Assembly: GCA_003008705.1 (NCBI GenBank)
Contig: PDUO01000025.1
Location: 499,709 to 563,708, forward strand
DNA from: Pezicula radicicola
Lineage: Eukaryota; Ascomycota; Leotiomycetes; Helotiales; Dermateaceae
Length of the DNA: 64,000 nucleotides
Direction of reading: 5' to 3'
In this document: positions 1 to 13,772 of the stretch, piece by piece
How the letters are laid out: the number at the start of each line of letters is the position of its first letter
How positions within the stretch are numbered: position 1 is the first letter of the stretch
Position numbers and translations under genes: made by a program
Notes under the pieces: generated by a model
What the model was told of the DNA's origin: nothing
Seen by the model: the letters and a program-made list of their open reading frames with translations, nothing else
Database searches by the model: none

Positions 1-1084
1 CCCTCAAAGTAGCCTTAGTGTTGTAGCTGAAATGACAATGTTGAATGTCTTGTCGACAATGACCAGTCCTTAGCCTTGGTGTCACTGTAGTTCACCGGGT
101 TGGAATTTCGGATGTTGCGGTTATCGTAACGAATGGTTTGGGAAGTTGGTTGTACAAGACTGGATACCAACAAAGCACGAGTAATAGGCAACGACCTGGA
201 CTCGTGAGCTGGTGGTGTGAGACACGCGGGGTAAGCGTTCCGTGAGTGATAGTAACAGGTTGAAATCGTTAGACGCATGCGTTGATTCTCGTAAACGTTT
301 TTTTTTTCCGCCGCAAACTCGCAGAAAGCTGCAGGCAGGGTTGACGTATACATCGCATCAGCTTCCATGCTCTAAATTTTATCATCTTCAGGTTCACATT
401 GAGATACAACATCAAAAAGTACAGCGAAACTCACAAAGATTCAAAGGGGCTCGCAGCAATCATACCATATGATTGAGGACTCACTCACCCCGTTATGGCA
501 CTAAGTGATCCCAAAAACCTTATAAACTGGGTGTTCTAACCAACCCGTCGGTATTATTAAGGTAGATCCCGCATTCGTTCCAGGAACATTGATTCCAACC
601 AACCATTAACCTTGTCATCCGAAAGGACGCGTATCAAGCCTCTGGGGATGATTCTTGGTGGGGTGGGTGTCCGGGGTTGAAAATTTGGCCTGGGTGAGTC
701 TCGGTCGGCATGGTTTATTGTCGGATTCGGTTCTTCCTCAAAACTCAATCCAACAGAAAGACTGTGCCCGCGCTTTGCAGATAGAGTTCGCAACACAACT
801 CCCTACTGCATTCTCCGTACACGCCGGCCTTGACCTAAAGCATGCATGATAAGAACGTTGACTGCCGGTGTCTTACCAACCAGCATGTGTCCTCTAGCAG
901 GCCATGGCGCGCTCGCCTAACTTCTCCATTAGATGAGCATGCGATAGACTGATAAGATGTTTACTTATTCGTTGCTGTGTCTGACCTTTGGGGAGCTGTT
1001 TTCTCCAAACCAACTTTCGTCTCTCCTGCTACTTTTGGACTTCTCTTTTCTTCCTTGACACCAGAGTCTAACACGATATTGAAT
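1..1084. other. upstream region of the NRPS, no gene seen
   Basis: Short open frames occur on both strands but none resembles a known family, and none shows a convincing combination of start, introns and length. The part next to the NRPS start (about 840-1084) is the likely promoter and 5' leader. I see no clear TATA box or binding site that I would defend. Confidence 0.5.
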
Positions 1085-4000
1085 ATGACCACCTTTGCAA
1101 TGAAGGGGGACCTCGAGCCATGCAACTTTCCTCAACTTAACAAGGCTCCAGTCGCATCAGTAGTGAACCTAACAGCATCTGCACAACTGTCCCCCGAACA
1201 AACTGCCCAACTCTATGACTTTTGTGAGCAGCGCCAGATAAAACTTTCCGTTCTTCTCCAAGCCGCGTGGGCACTTGTCCTTCGACGTTATGTCGGAACT
1301 GATTCAGTACTTTTTGGATATCGTAAAGTGGACTCTCCAGCGACGGGGAGCCCTCTACTTCTGTGTGGTGATCAATTTGATCTTACAGATGCCGTTAGCC
1401 AGCATCTAGAGAGAGATTCGGAAAGCTCCTCGAGTTCTCTCTGCTGGGTAGCGACTGGGCAGGAGTACAATGAATCTCCGCTTGATCTATTCAATTCCTG
1501 CGTGACCCTTCAAGAATTTGAGCAAGTACCTGGAGCCCACAAGTTCGAAGATTCCCTGAAGGTAACTAGAACGTGGATGCCTGCGATGTTCGACCATAGC
1601 TAAAAATTTCCACAGTACGCAATAACTGCAAGTTTCCTCAGTTCGAAGGCAATCCTCTCATTCAAGATCACACACGCCTCATCCCTCCTCGATGAAGCCC
1701 AAGGACGTCGTATTGCGAACACAACTCGCACTGCCCTGTTAAAGGTTGCAGCAGACCCTTCGATAACCATCGGAGATCTCGACTTGATTGACGAAGAGGA
1801 TTTGAAACAGATTTGGGAATGGAACCGCGAAATTCCGGAGGACTCGAGGATATGTGCACATCATATATTCGAACGACAGGCCAGAACGACTCGAACTGCG
1901 CAAGCCGTCTGTTCATGGGATGGTGATATGACATACGCGGAGTTGGACAAGCTTTCGTCTGCGCTTGGTGCGCATTTATCTAGCAAAGGCGTAGGCCCTG
2001 ATATGATAATACCCATCTGTTTCGAAAAATGTAGATGGACTATTGTTGCGATGATGGCCGTTCTGAAAGCTGGTGCTGCATTTGCTACCATGGACCCCGC
2101 ACAGCCAACCAATCGTTTAGAAGACACAATTCTGGAGACGAGATCTAAGTTGATCCTCGTGGGAGCATCGCAAGCCCAGCGGTTTGAAGGAGATAAATGG
2201 GAGGTCCTCACAAACATCCCAGAACTGTGTCAGCAGTCAGACGTGCCCTCATATAGCGCTCTAAGTTTGAGTGTAGAGCCCCACAATCTCTGTTATGTCG
2301 CCTTTACATCAGGTTCAACAGGAAAGCCGAAAGGAGTAGCTCATCAGCACATCGGTGCATGCTCGAATATGACGAAAAAGTCAAGAGACGGTCAAGACTC
2401 AGGCTATGGGCCCGGGGGTCGCATTCTACAATTTGCTTCGCAGGCATTTGCAGCGAGCGTCCTCGAGATCCTCAAAACTCTTGGGAACGGAGGGACTATA
2501 TGTATCCCGTCGGAAGCGATACGATTAAACAACATCACACAATTCATGACAGAAACCAACATCACCCGCGCGTTTTTCACACCATCGCTTCTCAAGCTGT
2601 TCAAGCCCGAAACCCTATCAACCTTGAAGATATTGCTGGTCGGTGGTGAGCCAGTGTTGCCAGATCTTATCGCTACTTGGTCCAACAAGCTCAGACTCAT
2701 AGAAGCGATTGGCATGACTGAAGGCGTGGCAATACAAACAAATGTAAGAAGCGATGGTCAGATGACAAGGATTGGTCAATCGTTAAGTGGTGTTGCGTGG
2801 ATTGTAGACCCAGACGACTTCAACAAGCTGGTACCCGTAGGCGCTATTGGTGAACTTCTAGTTGAAGGGCCATGTTTGGCAAAGGGGTACCTCAATGACG
2901 ACGAAAAGACCAAAAGTGCATTTGTAGAGAGGCCACTATGGGCTGCTAAGCATGATCATTCTGGTCGGAAATTCCGTATGTATCGGACAGGCGATCTCGC
3001 TCGGTACTTCAATGATGGAGTTGTCAGGATTCTAGGAAGAAAGGACAACAGAGTCAAGCTGCACGGCCAGCGTATTGAGCTAGGGGACGTAGAATCTCAT
3101 ATGGAGAAAGGATTGCCTACAAGCATGGCATTTGCTGCAGATGTGGTATCGCCGTCAGATGGAAAGGATAAAGCATTCCTCGTTGGCTTTATATTTGCTA
3201 CCACTGAGCTGGGGAAGCCAAACGACCCGCAGGCTGCTGAAGTCTCCGAGAGCACCCGGGAAAAGGTTGCGCTACTCGTACCAGAGCTCAAGAAGCAAAT
3301 GGCACTCTCGTTGCCATCTTATATGGTTCCGACTGTCTTCTTGCCATTGAATCGCAGACCTACGAATATGTCAGGGAAAGTAGATCGTAAAAGGCTCCGC
3401 CAGATAGCTTCAGAGATGACAACCGAGGAGTTGATGTCATATAACGGCTCGACAACCGAGAAAACTGCTCCATCGACTAAAATGGAAAAAAATATCCAAT
3501 CTCTATGGGCCAAGGTCTTCGCTATTGAGGCCGAAAAGCTAGGGCTGGAAGATGACTTTTTTATGTACGGCGGCGACAGTCTAAGGGCCATCAAACTGGT
3601 AGCGCTTGCAAGAACTGAAGGTGTTCTTCTGACGACGGGAGGGATCCTACAGAACCCCACGCTGCAGGCCATGAGTCTGGTTGCGAAGATGATAGAGAAA
3701 GGAAGCCCTCAATCGGTGCCACAAAAGGCAATTAATTTCGGTTTCGGACAGAAAGAGATCCAAGAGCTGAGCTCTTTAGTCAGTAGGTATGAGATTGAAG
3801 AAGTAGCACATGCTACAAGCTGGCAAGCTTGGGCAACCTACACTGGCTTGTTGAAGACTCGAGGCTGGACCGACTACCTGACTTTCGATTTCAAAGGCTC
3901 TCTTGACCTGCCACGTCTCGAGAAGGCCTGCAGTCTTATCCTGGAAACGTTGCCGATTCTGCGAACTGTCTTTATCGTTCATCGTCGACGCATCTTACAG

Positions 4001-5341
4001 GTCGTACTGAAAGATTATCCATTCGAGTTCAAGAAGTATCAAGCAACGGGGAGTGATGTCAACGCCATTTCAAAACAGCTCTACGATGACGATTTGACTA
4101 CCGTTGCGTCCTTGGGTGAGCCCATTGTACGCTTCGCACTTGTCAAGCAAGACTCGCAGAATCATCGCCTTCTCATCCGAATTTCCCATGCGCAGTACGA
4201 CGTTGTTAGTCTGTATGGATTGTTCCACGCAATCAAAGACGCATACACTAAATTGGCTCTTGAACCATTCCCTAAGTTCCTTGATTTTGTCAAGTTGACA
4301 AAAGAGGGTGAGGCTGACTCCGAACCATTCTGGCGAGATCTGCTCAAGGGTTCAAAAATGTCGCAAGTCTTACCTCAGCCCAAACCTTCGTATAAAAGCG
4401 TTGTGAATGCTGTGTTGAAGCAGACAATACCGCTGCCTTCGTTGCAAAGCCATGGTGTCACGACTGCTTCCATTGTCCTATCAGCGTGGTCTGTTGTCCT
4501 GAGTAAACTCTCTGGAAAGTCGGATGTTGTGTTCGGTAGTCTCACGTCAGGCCGGCATTCCGCAATGCCCGGTCTTCAAGAAGTCGTCGGTCCATGCATG
4601 AACGTAGTTCCTGTACGAACTCAAATGGACCAATGCAAGACAATTTTAGATCTCCTCCAGCAGGTCCAATCCCGCCAACTAGCCTCCTTGGATCATGAGA
4701 ACGTTGGCTTCAGACATATCATCGAAAAGTGTACAGATTGGCCATCCTGGACACGCTTCAGCTCCATCGTCAACCACGTTCATATTGATGCCAGTATAGA
4801 GTCTCTGTTCACCATCACAGATGACTTGAAATTCGATTTCGGCGTACATGAGCCAATGCACGACAAGTCCGACTTGTGGCTGCAGACGAAGCCAATAGGC
4901 AAGGAGATGGAGGTCGAGCTAAGATTTTGTGAGGGAGTGATCCCAAAGGTACTGGCAGAGGAAGCGCTTCAGCTATTCTGCGACGTTGTAAAGCGCGCTT
5001 CATCCTCTGTTGATATGCCAGTCTCATCCCTCCGAAACAGCACTGCATCCAGAGCCACTGCTCAAATCCCACATTCCTCCGCCACCAGCTCTCCAGAAAA
5101 GCTTCAATCTGTAGTCAAGGCCGCGTGGACTCAGGTCCTGTTTGCAGAAGGAGAGGACTTCGACAATGCGAACATCGAGATGAACACACCATTCTATCAA
5201 GTCTGGGGTGATCTTCTTGGCGCCGCTGCATTATCTGGAGCGTATCGCGGGGATGGATTTGATGTCTGCGTGGAGGATATCATCGACAATCCGAGCATGG
5301 AGATGCAGGTGCAGCTGTTGGCGTCGAAAAGGGGTTCATAG
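1085..5341 (+). CDS. monomodular non-ribosomal peptide synthetase (C*-A-T-C-T*)
   Basis: The predicted CDS is join(1085..1561,1616..5341), about 1400 aa. The 54-nt intron is phase 0 and restores the end of the first domain. Order: a short, degenerate condensation-like N-terminus (about residues 1-215) without an HHxxxDG motif; an adenylation domain with A3 TSGSTGKPKG, A5 GMTE, A7 YRTGDL, A8-like GRKDNRVKLHGQRIELG and A10 GKVDRKRL; a carrier domain with intact phosphopantetheine site GGDSL; a full condensation domain with SHAQYD in place of SHxxxDG; and a C-terminal carrier-like domain in which GGDS has become WGDL, so the serine is missing. The protein should activate one carboxylic acid, load it on the first carrier and condense it with a second substrate. 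In the A4 region FDAS is replaced by FAAS, so the residue equivalent to Asp235 of GrsA is Ala, which suggests a substrate that is not a standard alpha-amino acid. ATG 1085 is the first in-frame ATG; no partner biosynthetic gene is visible to its left. Confidence 0.88.
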
Positions 5342-6724
5342 AAGCTCCTATGCACTGTAGTGTCTTCTATATCGTAGAACTTTTGTAGCTTGGACTGAAA
5401 GCACCGTGTTGAAGTCAATCAGCTGGACGCGTTTGATTGCCTGAATTTCGAGGTGTCCCTTGGCACGGCTAAGTCAGCTCTTTGCAGCTTCCCCGCTCCA
5501 CTCACTGGAGACACTAACAGGAATTGGATGTATCACATCTAATTACATGTCCTGCTAAACTAGCCGAGAGAGGTACATGACTGATCAAAATCACGATCAT
5601 ATTTATGTAAATTAAGAGTATTATGCGGCCATATTTCGCTATTGTCCCAGCCGTTTTCTACAACAAACCGAGCCTAAGTACAAACACTTAATATTAAAAT
5701 CATACAAAACCAATCCAAGTTCAGTCTAATCCTTATTAAAAGTCTTATTTCTAAGTTTTCTAAGCATACAACCAAACTGATAATTCACACAATCCACATC
5801 TCATCCCAAAATCCAAAATCTACAACAGTCTCAACTATAATAGGGAATAACCCAACCCCATTAATTCTTACCTGTCACTAGCTACTATTCAGCAACATAT
5901 TAATATACAAAACTAAACAGATCATGAACTTGTTACTACTCGCAAGCTTTAGCACATGCAGCTCGACCGACTTCAGAAACATCAACTTAAATTAAGCGAG
6001 GAAGATAGGAGAGAGAGAGACCTGAAGCAATATTACAAATACACTGCTTTGGAACTAGAATCGAAATACTTAGCACATTTATACACATTAGCCACCTATT
6101 CCTCAACCTGCTCATGGTCCTAAACATAGAACAAAGATGGGGTATCAAGCCCACGACGGAGCTTTCCAAGTCTTTTATGCGCTAGAGCAACGTTCAGTAT
6201 CCGCAAGACTGAAGACCCAAGGCACTTCTTGAAGAAAGTGAGACATATCAAGTCCTCGATAAACACTAGTCATAAGTTCTACACAAATTTCATTGCCCCA
6301 TCTCTTTTATACACCTTAACTAAAAGGACCAAATAGAAGATGCGGTACCAAAAAAAGGGTTGTAAGAACATAATTCCAATCCACCTCATCAGCGCATCCC
6401 ATCCCTTCTTACTCGCGCCCGGCGCATCCTTAGACCGCATATCGAAGTTCCCTACTGTTATCTCCATTCATCCCCTTTGCAACCACAATACGTCAATTCA
6501 TCCTCTTCGTTATCACAATCACACGCACCTCTGGAGTTATAAAAATAAAAAGCAAAACCACATTTATATACCCGCCATAATACTTATATCATTCAGCTTC
6601 AACTAATAAGCTCCGTATTGTTTGCATTCCAAGTCAAGAGATACAAAGAAAAAAGAGAGATGCCATCACCTAGGTGAACTAGGGACGCAGAAGACACGCA
6701 AGAAAAACACACAATCGTGACAGT
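5342..6724. other. convergent intergenic region between NRPS and noxB, AT-rich
   Basis: This holds the 3' ends of two convergent genes. From about 5560 to 6000 it is distinctly AT-rich with many TA steps, while both flanks return to normal composition. No coding stretch, RNA gene or repeat is recognisable. The AT-rich patch may be an old RIP-affected repeat. Confidence 0.5.
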
Positions 6725-8580
6725 CTAGAAATTCTCCTTGCCCCAGACGAAATTGAATCCTATTATCGTTAGTTAGTATATGGCCATTGAGTCAAGAGGA
6801 GGGAAACATACCAGGCTCCGAGTACATATTACACTTGATATGCAATTGAGATCCAAGCACCTTCGGTCCACAGAAGAACACACCTGCCTCAGCTGGTGCG
6901 TGGATCTTGCGGATGGACTTATAGATCATGTCCCAGTTAGGACGTCCAAAGTTCGTTGGTGCTCGGAGACCAGTAATAGCATCACGGTCTGCATTGGCGT
7001 CGTTGATCATAATGTTGGTAGCATCATCGACCTTGATCTTGGCAGTGAGGTAGGTGTGAATTTCGATGTGGTTGTCCATATCCTGTGCTTCAATAGCGAG
7101 GAGGAGCGAACGGAACCACTCGAAGGAGCCGAAGTCACGACAGATCCAGAAGAAGTAGACTTTGCGGAGACGAGTCTTCTTTTGGGGGTAGTTCATGCGG
7201 TACCAGATAGATTTAAGGATAGATGCGAAAGGAGTGACACCGATACCAGCTCCGACGAGCATGGCAATCTCAAACTTGAAGACATCCTCAGATGCGGATC
7301 CAAAGGGGCCATCGATATAGACACGGGGGAGGATACGACGAATGGCTGGGTCGACACCCTCGGCTCCTGGACCGTTCTGGTTGACACTGACGACTTGAGA
7401 GGCATCTTTCTTGTCTCCTCTTGGCTTGTCAATTTCGCATCCGAGTGTTCGGCCAATGGCCTTGGTGAAGTCTCCTTGCATTCTGATGTGAATGGAAATG
7501 TAATCCTCCTCGGGTGCTGAGGTGAGGGTGAAGGGATGGTATTGCCAGATGGACACTGCGGGGCAGCAGAAGAAGATGTATTGTCCGGCACGGGTCTTGG
7601 TGTTCTCCTTCTTGACCTGGATCTCACAAACCATGGAGGGATGTTGAACAACCTTGGAGATGTACGTCTTGTGCTTGCCACGAATCTCACGAGCAACTCT
7701 CTCCAACAGGTAGATATATCCACCGTACATCCAGTATTGCCAGAAGACACCGATAGCAGTAGATCCAACGGACACACAGAAGGGAGCGAAATCGGGTTGA
7801 ATCATGCAGAAAGCTCCGTGAATGGACCAGAACAAGAAGAATATGACGAACATGTGATGGGTGTACCAGAAGCGCTCGAAGTTGGCACGACGCATTTTCT
7901 CGTAGGAGGTAAGAGCCATGGCCATGAGAGCAACGAGCATAACATATCCAGACCATCCAGGACCACTTGCAAAGTTAGCGAGCAACCAACCACCAATACC
8001 CAAGTCATTCTTAGCAGAAATCTGCGCAAAGTTGTTCCAATGTGCGATTGTGTGGACCCAAGAGAAAAAGACGATAGACCAAGCGGTGGTCATGTGGAAG
8101 GTGATGTTCTTGTCAAACTGGATAATGCCGTTCAATGGGGTCTGACGAGCTAGAGAAATGAGTGTTCGGCAAACGGGGAACAAAATCATAGCAACATCAA
8201 AATGTAGCACCAAAGCTGCCGAACGAGCAATTGGGTAAGTGAGACCAAAAGTCGATCGTGCTATCGAGAGAGAGTCTTTAATCTGGTAATTCATGAAACC
8301 AAAAGCGAAGACCATTGCGTGGATAGCTGCGAAGATAAAGACGAAACTGTACCACCATGTTAGCTCTTTCGTACCAAATTATACTCACTGCAGATTGTAC
8401 ATACAATCGACGATAACCTTCGTTAACCATCCATCGGTCGAATCTTGCGCGTCCTGTAAGTTCCTTCGGCCTCTCACCACTCATCTCTCCCGACATCAAC
8501 ATTCTCGTCAGAGGAGGCCATCTCGCTCGCTCCGACACCCGTATGGAGCCTGTACTGCTCCTATCGTAACCTTTCTCCAT
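6725..8580 (-). CDS. noxB: NADPH oxidase, NoxB/Nox2 type
   Basis: CDS complement(join(6725..6759,6812..8346,8405..8580)), about 581 aa. It is a membrane flavocytochrome that passes electrons from NADPH through FAD and two haems to oxygen, making superoxide; fungal Nox enzymes act in development, hyphal fusion and infection structures. The middle has several hydrophobic segments with paired histidines (HTIAHW, WYTHHMF, SIHGAF) for haem binding. The cytosolic half has the FAD motif HPFTLTSAP, the NADPH-site glycine cluster GAGIGVTPFASIL and FFCGP, and ends in the canonical Phe after KEN. The N-terminal extension of about 58 residues before the first membrane segment, ending in the RFDRWMVNEG region, favours NoxB over NoxA. 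The small last intron has a CTAAC branch site and is needed to reach the conserved C-terminus. NoxA/NoxB assignment is from memory of the family; Nox identity is secure. Confidence 0.9.
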
Positions 8581-9700
8581 CTTTGCGGCCTTGCGACGTC
8601 AAGTCGACTTTTCCTATGAAGGACCTTCTTCTTTGCCTCCTAATATCCACCCGATTTCCCTTCCCTCCTTCTTTCTTTCTCGTATTATTCGGTAAGGGTT
8701 TGTATTAAAATGGTCGTGTCATTCAGAGCCTGCTGAACTTAACAGACGCCGAAAGTTCGAATGTAATGTTAGTTGTTGGAAGGAACGTTAGGTTCGACGA
8801 AAGAGTGAACGAAGCCTGCGACAAGAGAGAGAAAGAGGGTCAGCAGAGTGGTCGGGAGTGTGCCAAGTACAAGTACTACGTACTACGGTGTAGTTCGATA
8901 CTCAAGTACTCGTAGTCTAGGCACCGTGATATATGCAGGGCTGAGGGCGATCAAGCAAGACGAAATTAGAATGGCCTGATGGATGGCAGGGTCAACATAC
9001 CTTTACGCAATGCCTGCACCGGTGGCTGCCTTCCAAGATCAGCGATTAGGGAGCTGAGAGGAAGGAATAGGTGAGTGACGTGCAGGAGGGGAGAAACGTA
9101 AAAAAGAGGAGGTGCAGCAGAGAGAAAGTAAGAGCAGTCGACTAGTAGGAAAGAAGAAAAGGAAGAGTGTGGCGGCAATACGGTTCAAACATATGGCCAA
9201 GACTCTGGCTCCAGCAGACTGTCAAGTTTATGCGGGAAGTGCAAAGACTCCCTAATGAGGACGAAGCATGGCCTGACTGGCCTGACTGGCTGGGCACAGC
9301 ACTCGCAGCGTGGGCAGCGGGAACAGAGGGACTGGGTCAACTCCGATAGCCCATGTGGTGTTGCCCTCCTTGCCCCATTCGTAAGAGGTGTCTGAGGGTG
9401 GTGTAGCAGCGTAGACAGCAACAATACCAGTCTCATGGACAGAGACAGGTACCGAAGAGAGGCGCCTCATCCGGCGCTACGTGTGGTTGGTGGGTTAGTG
9501 GGGGGTAGCAGTCGCCAGGAACAGCCCGCTACAGTGCGCTGGGCTGGGCAAGAGAAGCGTCGTTGAAACAAGAAGAGCCTCCATGTGCCAAGGTTCAACG
9601 TGCTGCGAAACTTCTTTCGAGCGAGCTGGAATCCCTCAGCCAGGTGGGTCGAACGGTCGAACGCACCGTGATGGGGATTTTTATCGAAAAGAGCACGAAC

Positions 9701-9719
9701 ATTATTATTATTATTATTA
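9701..9719. repeat. (ATT)n microsatellite
   Basis: About six uninterrupted ATT units. It is an ordinary trinucleotide run, useful as a marker only. Confidence 0.85.
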
Positions 9720-10759
9720 CCGTATTGCAGGATGCAAATCACTTTACCAAACTTTGAGAGTTTTTGTACTGTTAGGTAAAGGGTGGTGAAGATTTGTTTG
9801 GAGGCCGCGTTGCCACAGCTGTATTTATTATTGTCACTAGGTATGGAGTGTCCATGAGCTTGGAGATTCAGATTCGCAAGTGGCCATCTATGACTGGCCA
9901 CACTTCTCTCCTCTCCTCCAAACAACCCGCCTGGTCTTGCCCTTCTGTGAGCTCCACCCTGGCACGCCCATAAAAAGAGCAGAAATCGCAGGGAGATCTG
10001 TGCTCTGCCCAGAAGAAGGCTTTGCCCGTCGCTGTCGCCTGTCGCTTCACGCCGAGAGGCGTTGTGAATGGCTACGCTTAACGCCTGCCAAAGCCTGCCA
10101 TGCCCTGCCATGCCTCTCGACCGTTTCAAGGGTGCCAGGGCTACCGACTCGGCGAGTTTCACTACTAGGGTTTCTAACACCGATGGCGAGATGAAGCTTG
10201 TCGCAAAGAACCACAGACTTTCATGCTTCAGCAACAATAAGATTCAAATCATAAATTTCTGACAGGTACACACGTAGCCCGTAGTCCGTAATCCGTAGTC
10301 ATGGTATTTTTGGCCATTTCACCATCTATGCTTTCTCCGCTGGTACCGTGCTGTAAAGTATTCTACGGAAGTACAGCCGCTTGCATCATAGCAACTCGTC
10401 GCAATCATTGAATACTTGTCCCTGGCTGTACGTATTAAGAGCCTATGATACTCGAAGGTTCGTCACGAACATAACCGTGGCACTTCTCTCTATCATGGCA
10501 TAGAAAAACAATAAAACAATATTCATCTTGCCGCGCCACAATACCTGCACGTATGATTCGAGAAACGAGAAAATCAGAAAATAACCAGAGTCGTGTATCT
10601 CATCGTACATCTCTACCGTAGGTACCGTGGTACGGAAGCAAATGTTTTTCATCTCATCTTTTCCTTCCCGATGCACGAGAACGGTAGATCTCCAAACATA
10701 ATCCCGGAGGTCCAAGTCCAAATCCTACCTAGTACGGGCACGGTACGGGACTTTTGAGA

Positions 10760-10789
10760 GAATTATTATTGCAATTGCAATAATAATTC
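10760..10789. repeat. perfect 30-bp palindrome
   Basis: The two 15-base arms, starting GAATTATTATTGCAA, are exact reverse complements with no spacer, and the symmetry stops at both ends. It could extrude a cruciform or form a hairpin in RNA, or be a dyad binding site. It lies in the non-coding stretch, about 2 kb from the nearest gene. Confidence 0.85.
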
Positions 10790-11423
10790 CAAGAGAAAGT
10801 CCTTCGTTCGAAGTCACGTACCAAGGTCTTGTGATAGTGCTTCTTCTTTCTTGTCTTCTCGAGCAGCTTGGGTACGTTTGTATTTGGACGGAGGAAACAT
10901 CTCATCATCTGGTGATCCAAGGTCTTACGGGAAGTTCGGCGTCACAGTGTCATCACTATATTGTTGGACCATCTTCCAGACCATCTTCTCCATTTCACAG
11001 TTACAGTATGTTTTGTACGGTGGGACGAAACAGAAACATGCCCTGCTCATACTTCACTCGTCTACGGGATACTGTTTCCATCTCCTCGCGCGCGCTTTGA
11101 GGACAGTCATGATACAGAGGTACCTCACACACACAGTCTCCCATTCTCAATTCTCAGCTCCGGCAAACATGCCATTGTAGGTACAGAGGAAACTCTCGCA
11201 AGCTTTGCTATTCAATCCGAAGTATCGACCTATTCAAAAATCATCAGACACAGAAAAGACACGACAACGCAAAAAACACAAGATATCCACTTCTTGTTTC
11301 CATATCATCAATAAAACAGCAGTCAAATCACATCATAACTTCAGACCTCAAACCAAGCATCCCAAAATGACCCAATATCTCCGTTCCTTTCCTCCGTAGA
11401 TCGCTTTCCTCTGTATCAAGAAA

Positions 11424-11453
11424 CATACCATACCATACCATACCATACCATAC
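11424..11453. repeat. (CATAC)6 tandem repeat
   Basis: Six perfect pentamer units in tandem, followed about 30 bases later by an imperfect CCCAAG-type hexamer run (about 11484-11510). Not telomeric in sequence. Confidence 0.9.
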
Positions 11454-12815
11454 GAACCCCCAAGAACAAAACCCAAGAACAAACCCCAAGCCCAAGCCCA
11501 AGCCCCCAAGCACCCAAACCCAAGAAACAATAACCACACAAATCCCATTTCAGAATTTAAGAAGGAAAAGAAAATCCTCCTGATTCGTCCTCATTGTAAG
11601 ACCCACACGGAAATCAATCATGCCATTTCCTAACCCCCAAAAGAACATCCAACAATCAGAAAATCAAAAAATTATCAAAGCCACAAGAATCACGTTTCCT
11701 CCCAAATTCTCAGGATCCCACTTCTTTCTTACCCGAGATCCTTCTCATTCTCCATCTAGTCTCAATCACAGGTAAGCATCAGCCTCTCAGGGAAATAGAG
11801 AAGAATCCAGGCATCTTTTAACGATCATAGTATACAACGAATTTCCCTTCTGGGACGCGCAGTGCCAACCGATCCACAAAAGAATCCAAAACGAATCGGG
11901 AACACGGTGCCAATTTCAAAACATATACCCGCGTACCTCCAGTACTGCGTTTTGAGATTCCAATCACAATCAATCCCGCGCTTCGGCACTCGGAGTTTGT
12001 AAAAAAGAGTAAAAGAGAAGGATTTTTATGATCTTCATATTCATAAAGGTAGATTGCTCTGCTGTGTTACACCTATTCTATGCCATCCTTCGCATTGCAG
12101 GTGAGAACGGCATTGTAGGTACGAAGGTACAAGGTCATTTTACTTTTACTTTTTCCGTAGACCGGTGAACAGAGAATATCCATGTGCCTTGTTGAGTCTT
12201 CCTAGGAAGATGGATGAGATGGCGGTACTTGTAAGTGAAGAATACTTTCTTCTCTGTGGGAAGAGTTGGTCACACATACTGCAACTCACGTACAGCAGCA
12301 CCAACCTAGTTGTACTGTACCTGTATATAGTATTTACTTTTAACTCGCATACGTTTATGTGGTATCCAGTGCACTGCAGAAGGGATTCATCAACGAAGAG
12401 AGTTTGGAATATCGAAATTTACGAGACGACAAGGGAAAATGCACCTGCACCTGGTCAAGGCCATGCTACAAGCCTACTAGCAATAGAGTGAATTAAGGAT
12501 GGCACTTGGGGACCCTCAGGTACTTTTGAGTAGCATCGGTTGAAGCCCAAAAGCATGCAATATGATCTATTTCGCTATTCCTCTCGCTCGCAAGTTGTAA
12601 AGACATCGCAAGCACATACGCGCGCGACCTTCGTCCCTGTCGCTGCATCCCCACAAAAAAAAGAAAAGCCATTCCGCCACCCAACGTACATTCCTTTCAT
12701 CTCGTAATCCATCCAGCAAGCAGCAAGTAGTTATTTCTGTCAGCAGAGAGAACCCCTAGAGAAGATACCAAATAGTGTTCATTGACGCCAGCAAAACCTT
12801 AACGCATCGCAATCA

Positions 12816-13772
<957 letters not shown>

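Noticed and set aside
6780..7520. 246-codon open frame on the plus strand
   Set aside because: It lies antisense to the noxB coding exon, whose identity is certain; a shadow frame.
8740..8775. possible tRNA T-arm (GTTCGAAT)
   Set aside because: No acceptor stem or anticodon arm can be folded around it.
9467..10237. 256-codon open frame on the minus strand
   Set aside because: No start context, no introns, a poly-Asn run from the ATT microsatellite, and no family resemblance; likely a chance frame in GC-richer DNA.
11424..11510. CATAC and CCCAAG repeats as telomeric or CRISPR-like
   Set aside because: Units are not TTAGGG-like, there are no spacers, and the organism is a eukaryote.
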